Assembly (NCBI RefSeq): GCF_900188425.1
Contig: NZ_FZON01000017.1
Coordinates: forward strand, 1-64,000
Origin: Antarctobacter heliothermus
GTDB taxonomy: Bacteria > Pseudomonadota > Alphaproteobacteria > Rhodobacterales > Rhodobacteraceae
DNA length: 64,000 nucleotides
Reading direction: 5' to 3'
The number at the start of each line of letters is the position of its first letter. The stretch's first letter is position 1. Of this stretch, positions 1-8,790 are shown piece after piece. The notes under the pieces are model-generated. The model did not search any database and was not told where the DNA came from. It saw only the letters and a program-made list of their open reading frames with translations. Made by a program: the position numbers and the translations under genes.

Positions 1-236
1 ACATAATTGGCTGGGATCAGGCGAACATCATGCCCAAGTTTGCTGAGTTCTCGCGCCCAGTAATGACTGGATCCGCAAGCCTCCATGCCGATCAGACAGG
101 GTTCCAGATTGGTGAAAAACTGCATGAGTTGTGCTCGGCGGATTGCTCGATTGAAGACAACTTGACCATCCCTGGTAATTCCGTGGACCTGAAAAACATG
201 TTTGGCCAGATCAATGCCCACTGTTGTAACTTGCAT
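1..236 (-). mobile_element. IS110-family transposase, 5' part only (cut by window edge)
   Basis: The minus strand encodes about 78 residues starting MQVTTVGIDLAKHVFQVHG and continuing through IGMEACGSSHYWARELSKLG before leaving the window at base 1. This is the N-terminal RuvC-like DEDD domain of IS110-family transposases: D in GIDLAK is the first catalytic acid and E in GMEAC the second. The ATG at 236 is preceded by a good ribosome site (AAAGGAG). The family excises and inserts via a circular intermediate and normally lacks classical terminal inverted repeats. The intact or broken state cannot be judged because the C-terminal transposase_20 half lies outside the window. Confidence 0.9.
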
Positions 237-563
237 TGGGTAGCTCCTTTCCTAGCAGTGATAGACAACTGCAGTATGGCGCATTGCGACGCCGGTTGGA
301 GCAGGAGCTATCCACCCCATCCGCTTAGGAACGCGAATCCGGGATTGGTTGGGCGGGAAATTGTTGAAAGCGCGTCATTGGAGCGGGTTAAGAAAAAGTA
401 AACCGGGGAAAGGCCGGAGTGTTTCCGATATCCCGCTGTTCCTTCGAGAAAAGTTTTGTCTATTCTGTCATGACGTGTGTCGCGCCCTGCCCAGGGGGGC
501 ATTGATGCGCTTGCGCCGCGAAGGCGGCTTGACTAATTTTTGCACATCTGGAGGGTCGACGGC
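237..563. other. Non-coding flank between IS110 transposase start and the MHYT-LytTR gene
   Basis: This 327-bp stretch has no convincing gene. The part next to the transposase start is probably the non-coding end of the IS110 element; in this family one such end encodes the bridge RNA. The rest must hold the promoter of the downstream regulator. I could not place the element's boundary or a defined promoter by eye. Confidence 0.4.
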
Positions 564-1688
564 GTGCTGGAGTTCTCGCATCATCCCGCGCTTGTGGTGG
601 CGTCCCTTGCGGTTGCGCTGATGGCCGGATTCAGCGGTCTGGCGATCACCCGTGGCGCATCGGCGCTGCCATTGGCGCGGCGCAAGGCGGTTGTCGCAAT
701 TTCAGCCGTCGCTTTGGGCGGCGGCATCTGGTCGATGCACTTTGTTGCCATGCTGGGGCTGCAACTGCCGATCCTGTTCTATTACGATGGGTTGGTGACG
801 CTGGTCTCTGCGCTGATCGCGATCCTGATGGTTGGGCTGGCGCTGCTGATCCTGCATTTCCGCGACCGCACGCCCGCCAGCCTGACGCTGGCGGGGGCGA
901 TTGTCGGGGCGGGGATCGTCGCGATGCATTATGTCGGCATGAGCGGGATGGAACTGTGCCGCCCGGTCTACAGCGTCGGCGGTGTGGTGGTGGCATTGAT
1001 TGCGGCGCTGGCGTTGTCCATCGCGGCGATCTGGGTGGCCTACGGTGAGCGGACGCGGGGGCACATCTTGCTGGGCACGTTGTTTTTCGGCGTCTCTGTC
1101 GTTGCCGTGCATTTCATTGCCATGGCTGGAACCGGGTTTGTCGGGCTGGGCGGTGGTAGCGGGGCAGGGCCGATCCTGTCGAACGAGGTACTGGCGATGG
1201 GGGTGACGCTGTCGTCTTTTGCGATCTGCGGCGCGTTCCTGTTGTCGGGCGTCACGTTCTTTCCGGTGCGGGTCGCAGCAGCCCCGCAAGAGATGCCCGT
1301 GACCGTGGCTGCGGAGATCGAAGAGCCGGACCCGGTCCCCGACGTCCCCGGTGGGCGGGTTTCTGTCCCCTATGAAAAGGAGGGTCGGACCCAGTTTCTG
1401 GACGCTGGCGCAATTGCCGCAGTGCGCGCCGAAGGCCATTATACCCTGCTGTATTCCGGCCCGGACAAGCTATTCTGTCCCTGGTCGATTTCCGAGGCGG
1501 CGCGACGGCTGGAACCGGCCGGTCTGATCCGCACCCATCGCAGCTTTCTGGTCAACCCTGCCTTCGTGACCGAGTTCCGGCGGACCAAGGACACTGGCCT
1601 GTGTTTCTTTGAGGCGGTCGCCTCGCTGCCCAAGGTGCCTGTCAGCCGGTCGCGTCTGTCGGACGTGCGCCAGGTTCTGGGCGTCTGA
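564..1688 (+). CDS. coxC: MHYT-domain membrane sensor fused to LytTR DNA-binding domain (CoxC/CoxH-like regulator)
   Basis: The 374-residue product begins VLEFSHHPALVV at a GTG preceded by CTGGAGGG. The N-terminal ~220 residues form a seven-helix MHYT sensor with three repeats of the signature (MHFVAM, MHYVGMS, VHFIAMA), proposed in the family to bind a metal and sense a diatomic gas such as O2, CO or NO. After a linker rich in P and E comes a LytTR domain (about 270-372; VRAEGHYTLLY, RTHRSFLVNP). MHYT-LytTR proteins named CoxC and CoxH occur in the Oligotropha carboxidovorans cox cluster. The position directly before coxMSL makes it the likely CO-responsive activator. The symbol is by analogy; CoxH cannot be separated from CoxC here. 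Confidence 0.83.
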   Translation: MLEFSHHPALVVASLAVALMAGFSGLAITRGASALPLARRKAVVAISAVALGGGIWSMHFVAMLGLQLPILFYYDGLVTLVSALIAILMVGLALLILHFRDRTPASLTLAGAIVGAGIVAMHYVGMSGMELCRPVYSVGGVVVALIAALALSIAAIWVAYGERTRGHILLGTLFFGVSVVAVHFIAMAGTGFVGLGGGSGAGPILSNEVLAMGVTLSSFAICGAFLLSGVTFFPVRVAAAPQEMPVTVAAEIEEPDPVPDVPGGRVSVPYEKEGRTQFLDAGAIAAVRAEGHYTLLYSGPDKLFCPWSISEAARRLEPAGLIRTHRSFLVNPAFVTEFRRTKDTGLCFFEAVASLPKVPVSRSRLSDVRQVLGV

Positions 1689-1752
1689 GCCACAGACAGA
1701 CCCGGGGATGTCTGACGGCGCTCGATCCGGCCTGTGGCCGGAACGTCGCCCC

Positions 1753-1778
1753 GCCCACCATCCCCGCCCACCATCCCC
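1753..1778 (+). repeat. 13-bp perfect tandem repeat
   Basis: GCCCACCATCCCC occurs twice back to back in the coxC-coxM intergenic region. It may be slippage; no binding-site match is recognised. Confidence 0.6.
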
Positions 1779-1800
1779 GGCCGCTGTTCCCGCAGCCATC

Positions 1801-1850
1801 GCATCTCGTGCAGGTATTTCGCATTTCGTGCGCAGGTGTCTGCATTTCAT
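1801..1850 (+). promoter_or_regulatory. Direct repeats upstream of coxM, candidate LytTR binding sites
   Basis: GCATCTCGTGC (1801), GCATTTCGTGC (1821) and GCATTTCAT (1842) are direct repeats with starts 20 and 21 bp apart, two helical turns. LytTR regulators bind pairs of short direct repeats with about this period, and the gene just upstream encodes a LytTR protein. The repeats lie 80-130 bp before the coxM start. Function is inferred. Confidence 0.5.
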
Positions 1851-1929
1851 AGCTCTTTCATTGGTCCGGTCCCTGCTTCGGAGAACTCTGGCGTTGTGCG
1901 GCGGGAGACCGCAGGGAGGACTTTCGAAA

Positions 1930-2766
1930 ATGATACCAGCCGGGTTTGAGTACCATCGGCCGACCGACATGGCGTCGGCCATCGGTCTGTTGCAGGCGCA
2001 TGGCGACGAGGCGCGTGTGGTCGCGGGCGGGCATAGCCTGATCCCGATGATGAAGCTGCGCATGGCCTCTTTGTCTCATCTGGTCGACTTGCAAGGCATT
2101 GCAGAGTTGAGGGGCATCGAGCTCGGGGCAGACGTCATTCGCATCGGCGCGATGACCACGCAGAATGAGCTGATCACACATGAGGGACTGGCGCAGGCTG
2201 TTCCGATCCTGCGTGAGGCGGCGTTGCAGATCGCTGATCCCCAGGTGCGCTATGTCGGGACCATTGGCGGCAACGTCGCCAACGGCGATCCGGGCAATGA
2301 CATGCCGGGGCTGATGCAATGTCTGGATGCGTCCTACGAGGTCGTCGGCCCGGACGGGACGCGCACCATTGCGGCGCGGGAGTTTTACGACTCGGCCTAT
2401 TTCACCGCGCGAAGCGATGAGGAGATCCTCACGCGTATCACCCTCCCGTGCCCTGCGGCGGGCACCGGGTACGCCTACGAAAAACAAAAGCGCAAGATCG
2501 GCGACTATGCCACCGCCGCCGCGGCGGTGCTGTTCGGTCCGGGCGGCGCATCGATTGCCATGACCAACTTGGCCGATACGCCGGTCTGGTCGGCAGAGGC
2601 GGGTGCGGCGCTGGCCGCCGGGGACACGGAGGGCGCCGTCAGCGCCGCGCTCGCCGCCATTGATCCGCAGGAGGACATGCGCGGGCCGATCGAGTTCAAG
2701 AAACATGTGGCGGGCGTCGTGTTGCGCCGTGCCATCGACCGGGCGCTGTCGCGCGCCGCGGGCTGA
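1930..2766 (+). CDS. coxM: Aerobic carbon monoxide dehydrogenase, medium FAD-binding subunit
   Basis: The 278-residue protein starts [20 protein letters not shown] after a strong GCAGGGAGGA site. It matches the FAD-binding subunit of molybdenum hydroxylases: FAD-contact segment [14 protein letters not shown] near residues 33-46 and [16 protein letters not shown] near 110-125, followed by a CO_deh_flav_C domain. In the (CoxLMS)2 complex it passes electrons from the CoxS iron-sulfur clusters to the quinone pool. It is the first structural gene of the cox operon; coxS follows after 10 bp. Confidence 0.95.
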   Translation: MIPAGFEYHRPTDMASAIGLLQAHGDEARVVAGGHSLIPMMKLRMASLSHLVDLQGIAELRGIELGADVIRIGAMTTQNELITHEGLAQAVPILREAALQIADPQVRYVGTIGGNVANGDPGNDMPGLMQCLDASYEVVGPDGTRTIAAREFYDSAYFTARSDEEILTRITLPCPAAGTGYAYEKQKRKIGDYATAAAAVLFGPGGASIAMTNLADTPVWSAEAGAALAAGDTEGAVSAALAAIDPQEDMRGPIEFKKHVAGVVLRRAIDRALSRAAG

Positions 2767-2776
2767 GGGGGACAGT

Positions 2777-3271
2777 ATGAGCAAGATGCATGTTAAGCTG
2801 AAAGTGAACGGCGACGAGGTCGAGGGCCTTGCAGAGCCGCGCACCCTGTTAATCCACTTCCTGCGGGAAAACCTCAAGGTGACCGGGCCGCATGTGGGGT
2901 GCGAAACCTCGCATTGCGGGGCCTGTACGGTCGATATGGATGGCAAGTCGGTCAAATCCTGCACCGTCTTTGTGGCGCAGGCGCAGGGCGCCGATGTCAC
3001 CACGGTCGAGGGGTTGGTGAACCCGGACGGGTCACTGTCCGTGCTGCAAGAGATGTTCCGCGAACATCACGGGCTTCAGTGCGGTTTCTGCACGCCGGGC
3101 ATGATCACGCGTGCGCATCGGTTGTTGCAAGAGAACCCGACCCCGACCGAAGAGGACGTGCGGTTTGGCATGGCGGGGAACCTGTGCCGCTGCACCGGCT
3201 ACCAGAACATCGTCAAGGCGATCCTTGCCGCCGCCGAGATCAACAATGCGCAGAAGGAGGCGGCAGAATGA
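2777..3271 (+). CDS. coxS: Aerobic carbon monoxide dehydrogenase, small iron-sulfur subunit
   Basis: The 164-residue protein carries two [2Fe-2S] clusters. The plant-ferredoxin-like cluster is at [16 protein letters not shown] with a fourth Cys in KSCTVF; the C-terminal alpha-helical cluster uses QCGFCTPGM and [12 protein letters not shown]. It links the Mo-Cu site in CoxL to FAD in CoxM. The start at [12 protein letters not shown] follows GAGGGGGAC, and the stop overlaps the coxL start, so the two are translationally coupled. Confidence 0.96.
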   Translation: MSKMHVKLKVNGDEVEGLAEPRTLLIHFLRENLKVTGPHVGCETSHCGACTVDMDGKSVKSCTVFVAQAQGADVTTVEGLVNPDGSLSVLQEMFREHHGLQCGFCTPGMITRAHRLLQENPTPTEEDVRFGMAGNLCRCTGYQNIVKAILAAAEINNAQKEAAE

Positions 3272-5685
3272 AAGACGACGTCGCAACCCCCGAAGAACGC
3301 AGTGCCAGCCTCAAGGGCATGGGCTGCTCGCGCAAGCGGGTCGAGGATGTCCGGTTTACCCAGGGCCGTGGCAACTATGTCGACGATATCAAGCTGGACG
3401 GCATGCTGTTCGGCGATTTTGTCCGCTCGCCCTATGCCCATGCGCGTGTCGTGTCGATCGACACCGAAGCAGCGATGAAGGTGCCCGGCGTCGTCGCGGT
3501 GCTGACGGCCAAGGATCTGGAGCCGCTGGGCCTGCACTGGATGCCGACGCTGGCAGGCGACAAGCAGATGGTGCTGGCCGACGGCAAGGTGCTGTTCCAG
3601 GGCCAGGAGGTGGCCTATGTGATCGCCAAGGACCGCTATGCCGCCGCTGACGGCGTCGAGGCGGTCGAGGTCGAATACGATGAACTTCCCGTCCTCACCG
3701 ACCCGTTCGAGGCGTTGAAATCCGACGTTGTCCTGCGTGAGGATCTGGCGGGTCAGACCGAGGGCGCTCACGGTCCGCGCAAGCATCACAACCACATCTT
3801 CACATGGGAGCAAGGCGACAAGGACGCGACAGAGGCGGTCTTGGCAGGCGCGGATGTGGTGGCCGAAGAGATGGTCTATTACCACCGCACGCACCCTTGT
3901 CCGCTGGAAACCTGCGGCTGCGTCGCCTCCATGGACAAGGTCACGGGCAAGCTGACCCTGCACGGCACCTTTCAGGCGCCGCACGCGATCCGAACGGTGG
4001 TCAGCCTGATCTCGGGCATCGCCGAGCACAATATCCGCGTGATCTCCCCCGATATCGGTGGTGGTTTCGGCAACAAGGTGGGCGCTTATGCGGGCTATGT
4101 CTGTTCGGTTGTCGCCTCCATCGTCACCGGCAAGCCGGTGAAATGGGTCGAGAACCGGATGGACAACCTGATGTCCACCGCCTTTGCCCGCGATTACTGG
4201 ATGCAAGGCAAGATTGCCGCAACCAAGGAGGGCAAGATCACCGGGCTGTGGTGCCATACGACCGCCGATCACGGCGGCTTTGACGCCTGTGCGGACCCGA
4301 CAAAATTCCCGGCGGGGTTCATGAACATCTGCACCGGGTCGTATGACATCCCGACCGCCTATCTGGCCGTGGACGGGGTCTATACCAACAAGGCACCGGG
4401 GGGCGTGGCGTACCGCTGTTCCTTCCGCGTGACCGAAGCCGCGTATTTCATCGAACGCATGATCGAGGTTCTGGCGATCAAGCTGAACATGGACGCGGCG
4501 GAACTGCGGCGCATCAACTTTATCCGCAAGGATCAGTTCCCGTACCAGTCCGCTTTGGGCTGGGAATACGACAGCGGCGACTATCACACCGCCTGGGACA
4601 AGGCGCTGGCGGCGGTTGGCTATGTCGATCTGCGCAAGGAACAGGCGCAACGGCTGGAGGATTTCAAGTCGGGCAAGACGCGCAAGCTGATGGGGATTGG
4701 CCTCACCCATTTCACCGAGATCGTCGGCGCGGGTCCGGTCAAGAACTGCGATATCCTTGGCCTTGGCATGTTCGACAGTTGCGAAATCCGCATTCACCCC
4801 ACCGGGTCGGCCATCGCGCGGCTGGGCACAATCAGCCAGGGGCAGGGGCATGCCACGACCTTTGCCCAGATCCTTGCCTCGGAAATCGGCATCTCCGCCG
4901 ATGACATCACGATCGAGGAGGGCGATACCGACACCGCGCCGTATGGCCTTGGCACCTATGGGTCACGGTCCACGCCTGTGGCCGGGGCCGCCACCGCAAT
5001 GGCGGGGCGCAAGATCCGCGCCAAGGCGCAGATGATCGCCGCCTACCTGCTGGAGGTCCATGACGACGACGTCGAGTTCGACGTCGACCGCTTTGTGGTC
5101 AAAGGCGCGCCGGATCGGTTCAAGACGATGAAGGAACTCGCCTTTGCGTCCTACAATCAGGCCATTCCGGGGCTGGAGCCGGGACTGGAGGCGGTCAGTT
5201 ACTACGATCCGCCCAACATGACCTATCCGTTTGGCGCCTATATCTGCGTGATGGATCTGGACGTGGACACTGGCGAACACGAGATCCGCAAGTTCTATGC
5301 GCTGGACGATTGCGGCACCCGTATCAACCCGATGATCATCGAGGGGCAGGTGCATGGCGGCGCGACAGAGGGCTATGCCATCGCCATGGGACAGGAGATA
5401 GCCTACGACGACATGGGCAACCACAAGACCGCGACCTTGATGGATTTCTTCCTGCCGACCTCTTGGGAAACGCCGACGTATGAGACGGACTTTACCGTCA
5501 CACCCTCGCCGCATCACCCGATTGGGGCCAAGGGTGTGGGCGAAAGCCCCAATGTCGGTTCTGTCCCGGCGTTCTCGAACGCGGTCCACGATGCGTTCCG
5601 GCCCTTTGGTCTGACGCAAAGCCATATGCCGCATGATCACTGGCGAGTGTGGCGGATCGCGCGTGATCTGGGGCTGCACGGGTAA
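3268..5685 (+). CDS. coxL: Aerobic carbon monoxide dehydrogenase, large Mo-Cu subunit, form I
   Basis: The 805-residue catalytic subunit oxidises CO with water to CO2 at a Mo-S-Cu centre with molybdopterin cytosine dinucleotide. The loop VAYRCSFR places Cys384 where the copper ligand Cys388 of O. carboxidovorans sits, and [10 protein letters not shown] places Glu759 at the position of its catalytic Glu763; both are shifted by four residues. AYxCSFR marks form I, bona fide CO dehydrogenase, rather than form II (AYxGAGR). Length equals that of characterised form I proteins. The ATG overlaps the coxS stop (ATGA). Confidence 0.97.
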   Translation: MKDDVATPEERSASLKGMGCSRKRVEDVRFTQGRGNYVDDIKLDGMLFGDFVRSPYAHARVVSIDTEAAMKVPGVVAVLTAKDLEPLGLHWMPTLAGDKQMVLADGKVLFQGQEVAYVIAKDRYAAADGVEAVEVEYDELPVLTDPFEALKSDVVLREDLAGQTEGAHGPRKHHNHIFTWEQGDKDATEAVLAGADVVAEEMVYYHRTHPCPLETCGCVASMDKVTGKLTLHGTFQAPHAIRTVVSLISGIAEHNIRVISPDIGGGFGNKVGAYAGYVCSVVASIVTGKPVKWVENRMDNLMSTAFARDYWMQGKIAATKEGKITGLWCHTTADHGGFDACADPTKFPAGFMNICTGSYDIPTAYLAVDGVYTNKAPGGVAYRCSFRVTEAAYFIERMIEVLAIKLNMDAAELRRINFIRKDQFPYQSALGWEYDSGDYHTAWDKALAAVGYVDLRKEQAQRLEDFKSGKTRKLMGIGLTHFTEIVGAGPVKNCDILGLGMFDSCEIRIHPTGSAIARLGTISQGQGHATTFAQILASEIGISADDITIEEGDTDTAPYGLGTYGSRSTPVAGAATAMAGRKIRAKAQMIAAYLLEVHDDDVEFDVDRFVVKGAPDRFKTMKELAFASYNQAIPGLEPGLEAVSYYDPPNMTYPFGAYICVMDLDVDTGEHEIRKFYALDDCGTRINPMIIEGQVHGGATEGYAIAMGQEIAYDDMGNHKTATLMDFFLPTSWETPTYETDFTVTPSPHHPIGAKGVGESPNVGSVPAFSNAVHDAFRPFGLTQSHMPHDHWRVWRIARDLGLHG

Positions 5686-5717
5686 AGCGGTTTCGCCGCG
5701 CGTTGCGCGGCGATCCG

Positions 5718-5777
5718 CCGGGGGAGGCTCTGCCTCCCCCGGACCCCCTCCGAGGTATTTTACCAGAGAAGAAGATA
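5718..5777. repeat. Rhodobacterales-type intergenic element: hairpin plus GGTATTTT...AGAGAAGAAG tail (copy 1)
   Basis: An 11-bp perfect stem with a TCT loop (5718-5742, CCGGGGGAGGC/GCCTCCCCCGG) is followed by CCCCCTCCGAGGTATTTT and CCAGAGAAGAAG. A related element lies at 59795-59854. It sits between coxL and coxD and could reduce read-through into the accessory genes. The purine-rich tail may also act as the coxD ribosome site. Confidence 0.65.
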
Positions 5778-5783
5778 CAGGCG

Positions 5784-6638
5784 ATGCGTGAGGCGGAACT
5801 GAGAGAGCGTCTGGCCGCCACCGGCTATGTGGCGGATGAGACCTTGTCGATGGCGCTGCATTTGGCGCTGACGCTTGGGCGGCCCCTGTTGCTGGAGGGG
5901 CCTGCGGGGGTCGGCAAGACCGAGATCGCCAAGGCGCTGGCCGAGGTGCTGAATGCGCGCCTGATCCGTCTGCAATGTTACGAAGGGCTGGACGCGGGCC
6001 ACGCCATCTATGAATGGAACTACCAGCGCCAGTTGCTGGCGATCCGGGCTGAAGGCGCGGGGGAAGAGGCGTTGTTCTCCGAGAAATACCTGCTGAAACG
6101 CCCGTTGCTGGAGGCGATCTCACAACCCGAGCGTCCGGTGTTGTTGATTGACGAGATTGACCGGGCGGATGAGGAATTCGAGGCCTATCTGCTGGAGATC
6201 CTGTCGGACTTTCAGATCACCATCCCGGAACTGGGCACCATCAGCGCCCAAACGCGCCCGGTGGTCATTTTGACGGCCAATGGCACGCGCGAGCTGTCGG
6301 ATGCCTTGCGCCGACGTTGTCTGTACAGCTACGTCGACTATCCGGACCGGGACACCGAACTGGCGATCCTTGCTCGTCGCGCACCCGACATCGAGGCGCG
6401 TTTGGCGCAACAGATCATCGGTGTGGTGCAGGCGTTGCGGCGCGAGGATCTGGGGAAATTGCCGGGCATCGCCGAGATGCTGGATTGGGCCGCGGCGCTG
6501 TCCGGGCTGGGGATCAACGATTTGTCCGCCAGCCCCGCGCAGGTGCAGGCGACGCTGGTCTGCCTGCTGAAAACCGCCGCTGACCGGGACGCGCTGCCGC
6601 CCGAAGTCATGGCGCGCATCGTGGGCAAGGTGGGTTGA
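5784..6638 (+). CDS. coxD: AAA+ ATPase CoxD, CO dehydrogenase maturation
   Basis: The 284-residue MoxR-type AAA+ ATPase has Walker A GPAGVGKTE (about residues 39-47), Walker B PVLLIDEIDRAD and sensor region ILTANGTREL, then an arginine-rich RRRCLYSYVDYPD segment. In O. carboxidovorans CoxD is needed to sulfurate and insert Cu at the CoxL active site. I chose the ATG of MREAELRERLAATGY; a longer reading from a TTG at 5703 would run through the hairpin repeat. The stop overlaps the coxE start. Confidence 0.92.
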   Translation: MREAELRERLAATGYVADETLSMALHLALTLGRPLLLEGPAGVGKTEIAKALAEVLNARLIRLQCYEGLDAGHAIYEWNYQRQLLAIRAEGAGEEALFSEKYLLKRPLLEAISQPERPVLLIDEIDRADEEFEAYLLEILSDFQITIPELGTISAQTRPVVILTANGTRELSDALRRRCLYSYVDYPDRDTELAILARRAPDIEARLAQQIIGVVQALRREDLGKLPGIAEMLDWAAALSGLGINDLSASPAQVQATLVCLLKTAADRDALPPEVMARIVGKVG

Positions 6639-7816
6639 TGGCCGTCACCCGCTTTCCGCTGCGTGCCGAGGGGCTGGCCGACCGCATGGCCGGGTTCATT
6701 GCACATCTGCGGATGAATGGCATGCGCCTTGGTCCCGGTGAGACGGTGGCGGCGCTGGCGGCCCTGTCAGAGGTCAAGGCCACGGATCCGGACCAGGCCC
6801 GACGCGCGCTCAAGGCGCTTTTGGTGCCGGATGCCGAGGGCTGGCGGCGTTTCGATGATCTCTTTGACAGTTATTGGTTCAACACGGGCAAGCAGCGGCA
6901 GGGACAGGCCAACGCGCATGTCCGGGTCCAAAGCGCGAAGCCCGCCCTGTGGCAGACACATCTGGGCGAGGACGGGGCAGAACAGGACGGCGACGTGGGT
7001 CAGCCCGATGGGAGCGATGATGAGGCCGAAGGCACCGAAGGCCGCCTGATTGCCACCCGGACAGAGGCGCTCAGCCGACGCGATCTGCGCGAGTTGATGG
7101 ACGAGGACAGCCTGCGCGCCGCCGAAAAGGCCGCGCGGGATCTGGCGCGCGCGCTGCGTGACCGCCGCTCGCGGCGGCGCAGGCAGGCCACGAGGGGTCT
7201 GGACCTGGACCTGCGCCGGGTGATGCGCGCCAGCCTTGCGCGCGGGGGGGAACCGCTGGATCTGCCGCGCCGCAGACGGCCAGACCGGCCTTTGCGGATC
7301 GTGGCGCTCTGTGATGTCAGCGGGTCGATGACCACGGTGTCTCGGGTGTTTCTGGCGTTCCTCAGGGGGTTGATCAGCGTGGACATGCGGGCCGACGCCT
7401 ATCTGTTCCATACTCGGCTGATGCGTGTCACCGATGCCTTGCGCGACCACGACAGTCTGCGTGCGGCGGGGCGTTTGAGCCTGATGGCTGAAGGGTTTGG
7501 CGGTGGCACCGATATCGGCGGCGCATTGAAGACTTTCAACGAGGGCTATTCGACGCGCGCGGTCAATGGCCGGACCGTGGTGATTATCCTCAGCGATGGC
7601 TACTGCACCGGCGCGCCCGAGGTGGTGGCCGACGGGCTGAGACGCCTTCAAAAGCGGGCGCATCGGGTGATCTGGCTGAACCCGCTGAATGGCTGGCAGG
7701 ACCATGCGCCAGTGGCGCAGGCGATGGCCGCCGCGCGTCCGTATCTGGATGCGCTTTTGCCTGCCAACTCTCTCGCGGCGCTGGCCGCTCTGGAACCTGA
7801 ATTTGCGCGGCTTTGA
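6638..7816 (+). CDS. coxE: VWA-domain protein CoxE, CO dehydrogenase maturation
   Basis: The 392-residue protein starts MAVTRFPLRAEGLADR, with the ATG overlapping the coxD stop. The N-terminal half contains an acidic Q/D/E-rich insert and a basic RDRRSRRRRQATRG stretch. The C-terminal half is a VWA_CoxE domain with an intact MIDAS (ALCDVSGSMTT, DxSxS) and the GFGGGTDIGGAL loop. CoxE works with the CoxD ATPase in building the Cu-S-Mo centre, a MoxR ATPase/VWA pair. The neighbouring coxF follows after 11 bp. Confidence 0.92.
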   Translation: MAVTRFPLRAEGLADRMAGFIAHLRMNGMRLGPGETVAALAALSEVKATDPDQARRALKALLVPDAEGWRRFDDLFDSYWFNTGKQRQGQANAHVRVQSAKPALWQTHLGEDGAEQDGDVGQPDGSDDEAEGTEGRLIATRTEALSRRDLRELMDEDSLRAAEKAARDLARALRDRRSRRRRQATRGLDLDLRRVMRASLARGGEPLDLPRRRRPDRPLRIVALCDVSGSMTTVSRVFLAFLRGLISVDMRADAYLFHTRLMRVTDALRDHDSLRAAGRLSLMAEGFGGGTDIGGALKTFNEGYSTRAVNGRTVVIILSDGYCTGAPEVVADGLRRLQKRAHRVIWLNPLNGWQDHAPVAQAMAAARPYLDALLPANSLAALAALEPEFARL

Positions 7817-7827
7817 CGGAGGACATC

Positions 7828-8658
7828 ATGGACCCATTCGATATCTTCGATACCGTGGCCACCTTGCGTGCGACGGGGCGGCCGTTTTGCGTCGTGACCG
7901 TGGTGCGGACAGAGGCGGCGACCTCGGCGCGACCGGGGGCCAAGGCGGTGGTGACTGAAACCGGCGAGATCATCGGCCATCTGGGCGGGGCCTGCGTCAC
8001 CCGGGCGGTGCGCGAGGCGGGTCAGGCGGCGCTGGACAGTGGCGCGCCTCGGGTGATCCGGGTGAAGCCGTCCGAGACCGTCGTGGCCTTGCGGGACGCC
8101 GATGGGGCAGAGGTCTACAAGAGCGGTTGCCCGTCGGGTGGGACGGTGGAGTTGATGATCGAGCCATTTGCCCTGCCGCCGGTGATCTGCATCTTTGGCG
8201 AGGGGCCGATTGCCCGCGCGGTTGCGGGGCATGGGGGGCTGGCGGGCTACCGTGTTTCCCTTGCCGAGGGGGTGGCCTGCGCAGGGAAACCGCTGCGGTT
8301 CGAGGGGACGGATCTGTCTGGCCTGACGCTGGGCGTTCGGGATTTTGTGGTGGTGGCCAGCCAGGGACAGCGCGACCTTGCCTGCCTTCAGGCGGCGCTG
8401 GACAGCGATGCGGGGCGGGTGTCGATGGTGGCCTCCCAAAAGAAGGCGGCGGCGCTGTGCTCGCGGCTGCTGGAAGGCGGCATGGAGGAGGCGCGGCTGG
8501 GGCGGTTGAAGGCGCCTGCCGGGCTGGACATCGGGGCGGTTGATCCGGCGGAAATTGCCCTGTCGATCATGGCGGAAATTGTCGCCTGGCGGCGCGAGGC
8601 GCGGGATCTGGCGATGGGGCCCAAGGGCGTGTCCACGCGTGGACAGATCGGCGGATAA
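7828..8658 (+). CDS. coxF: XdhC/CoxI-family maturation protein CoxF
   Basis: The 276-residue protein has the XdhC_CoxI N-terminal motif (ATSARPGAKAVVTETGEIIGH, GGACV) and a C-terminal Rossmann-like domain (ICIFGEGPIARAV, VASQKKAA). XdhC relatives bind the molybdenum cofactor and support its sulfuration for xanthine dehydrogenase; CoxF/CoxI are presumed to act likewise for CoxL. The ATG at MDPFDIFDTV follows ACGGAGGAC. This is the last recognisable cox gene; no coxG (membrane anchor) follows. Confidence 0.88.
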   Translation: MDPFDIFDTVATLRATGRPFCVVTVVRTEAATSARPGAKAVVTETGEIIGHLGGACVTRAVREAGQAALDSGAPRVIRVKPSETVVALRDADGAEVYKSGCPSGGTVELMIEPFALPPVICIFGEGPIARAVAGHGGLAGYRVSLAEGVACAGKPLRFEGTDLSGLTLGVRDFVVVASQGQRDLACLQAALDSDAGRVSMVASQKKAAALCSRLLEGGMEEARLGRLKAPAGLDIGAVDPAEIALSIMAEIVAWRREARDLAMGPKGVSTRGQIGG

Positions 8659-8790
8659 ACAAAATCAATGGTTTACAGAGACGAATTTACCAACGATTAA
8701 GGTTACCCCCGCCGAGACGCAGGCTCTTTTCAGCCGGTCCCGACATGCTCTAGGGTCACAGGACAGACACTGAGCGAGGGAGAGACCGCC

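Noticed and set aside
30-401. Plus-strand open frame of 123 residues at the left edge
   Set aside because: It is antisense to the IS110 transposase start, whose reading gives clear family motifs.
564-1688. RcoM-type CO sensor
   Set aside because: RcoM has a heme PAS domain with LytTR; this protein has MHYT membrane helices instead.
5703-5783. TTG-start extension of coxD
   Set aside because: It would translate the hairpin repeat into a Pro-rich tail; the ATG at 5784 gives a normal MoxR-type start.
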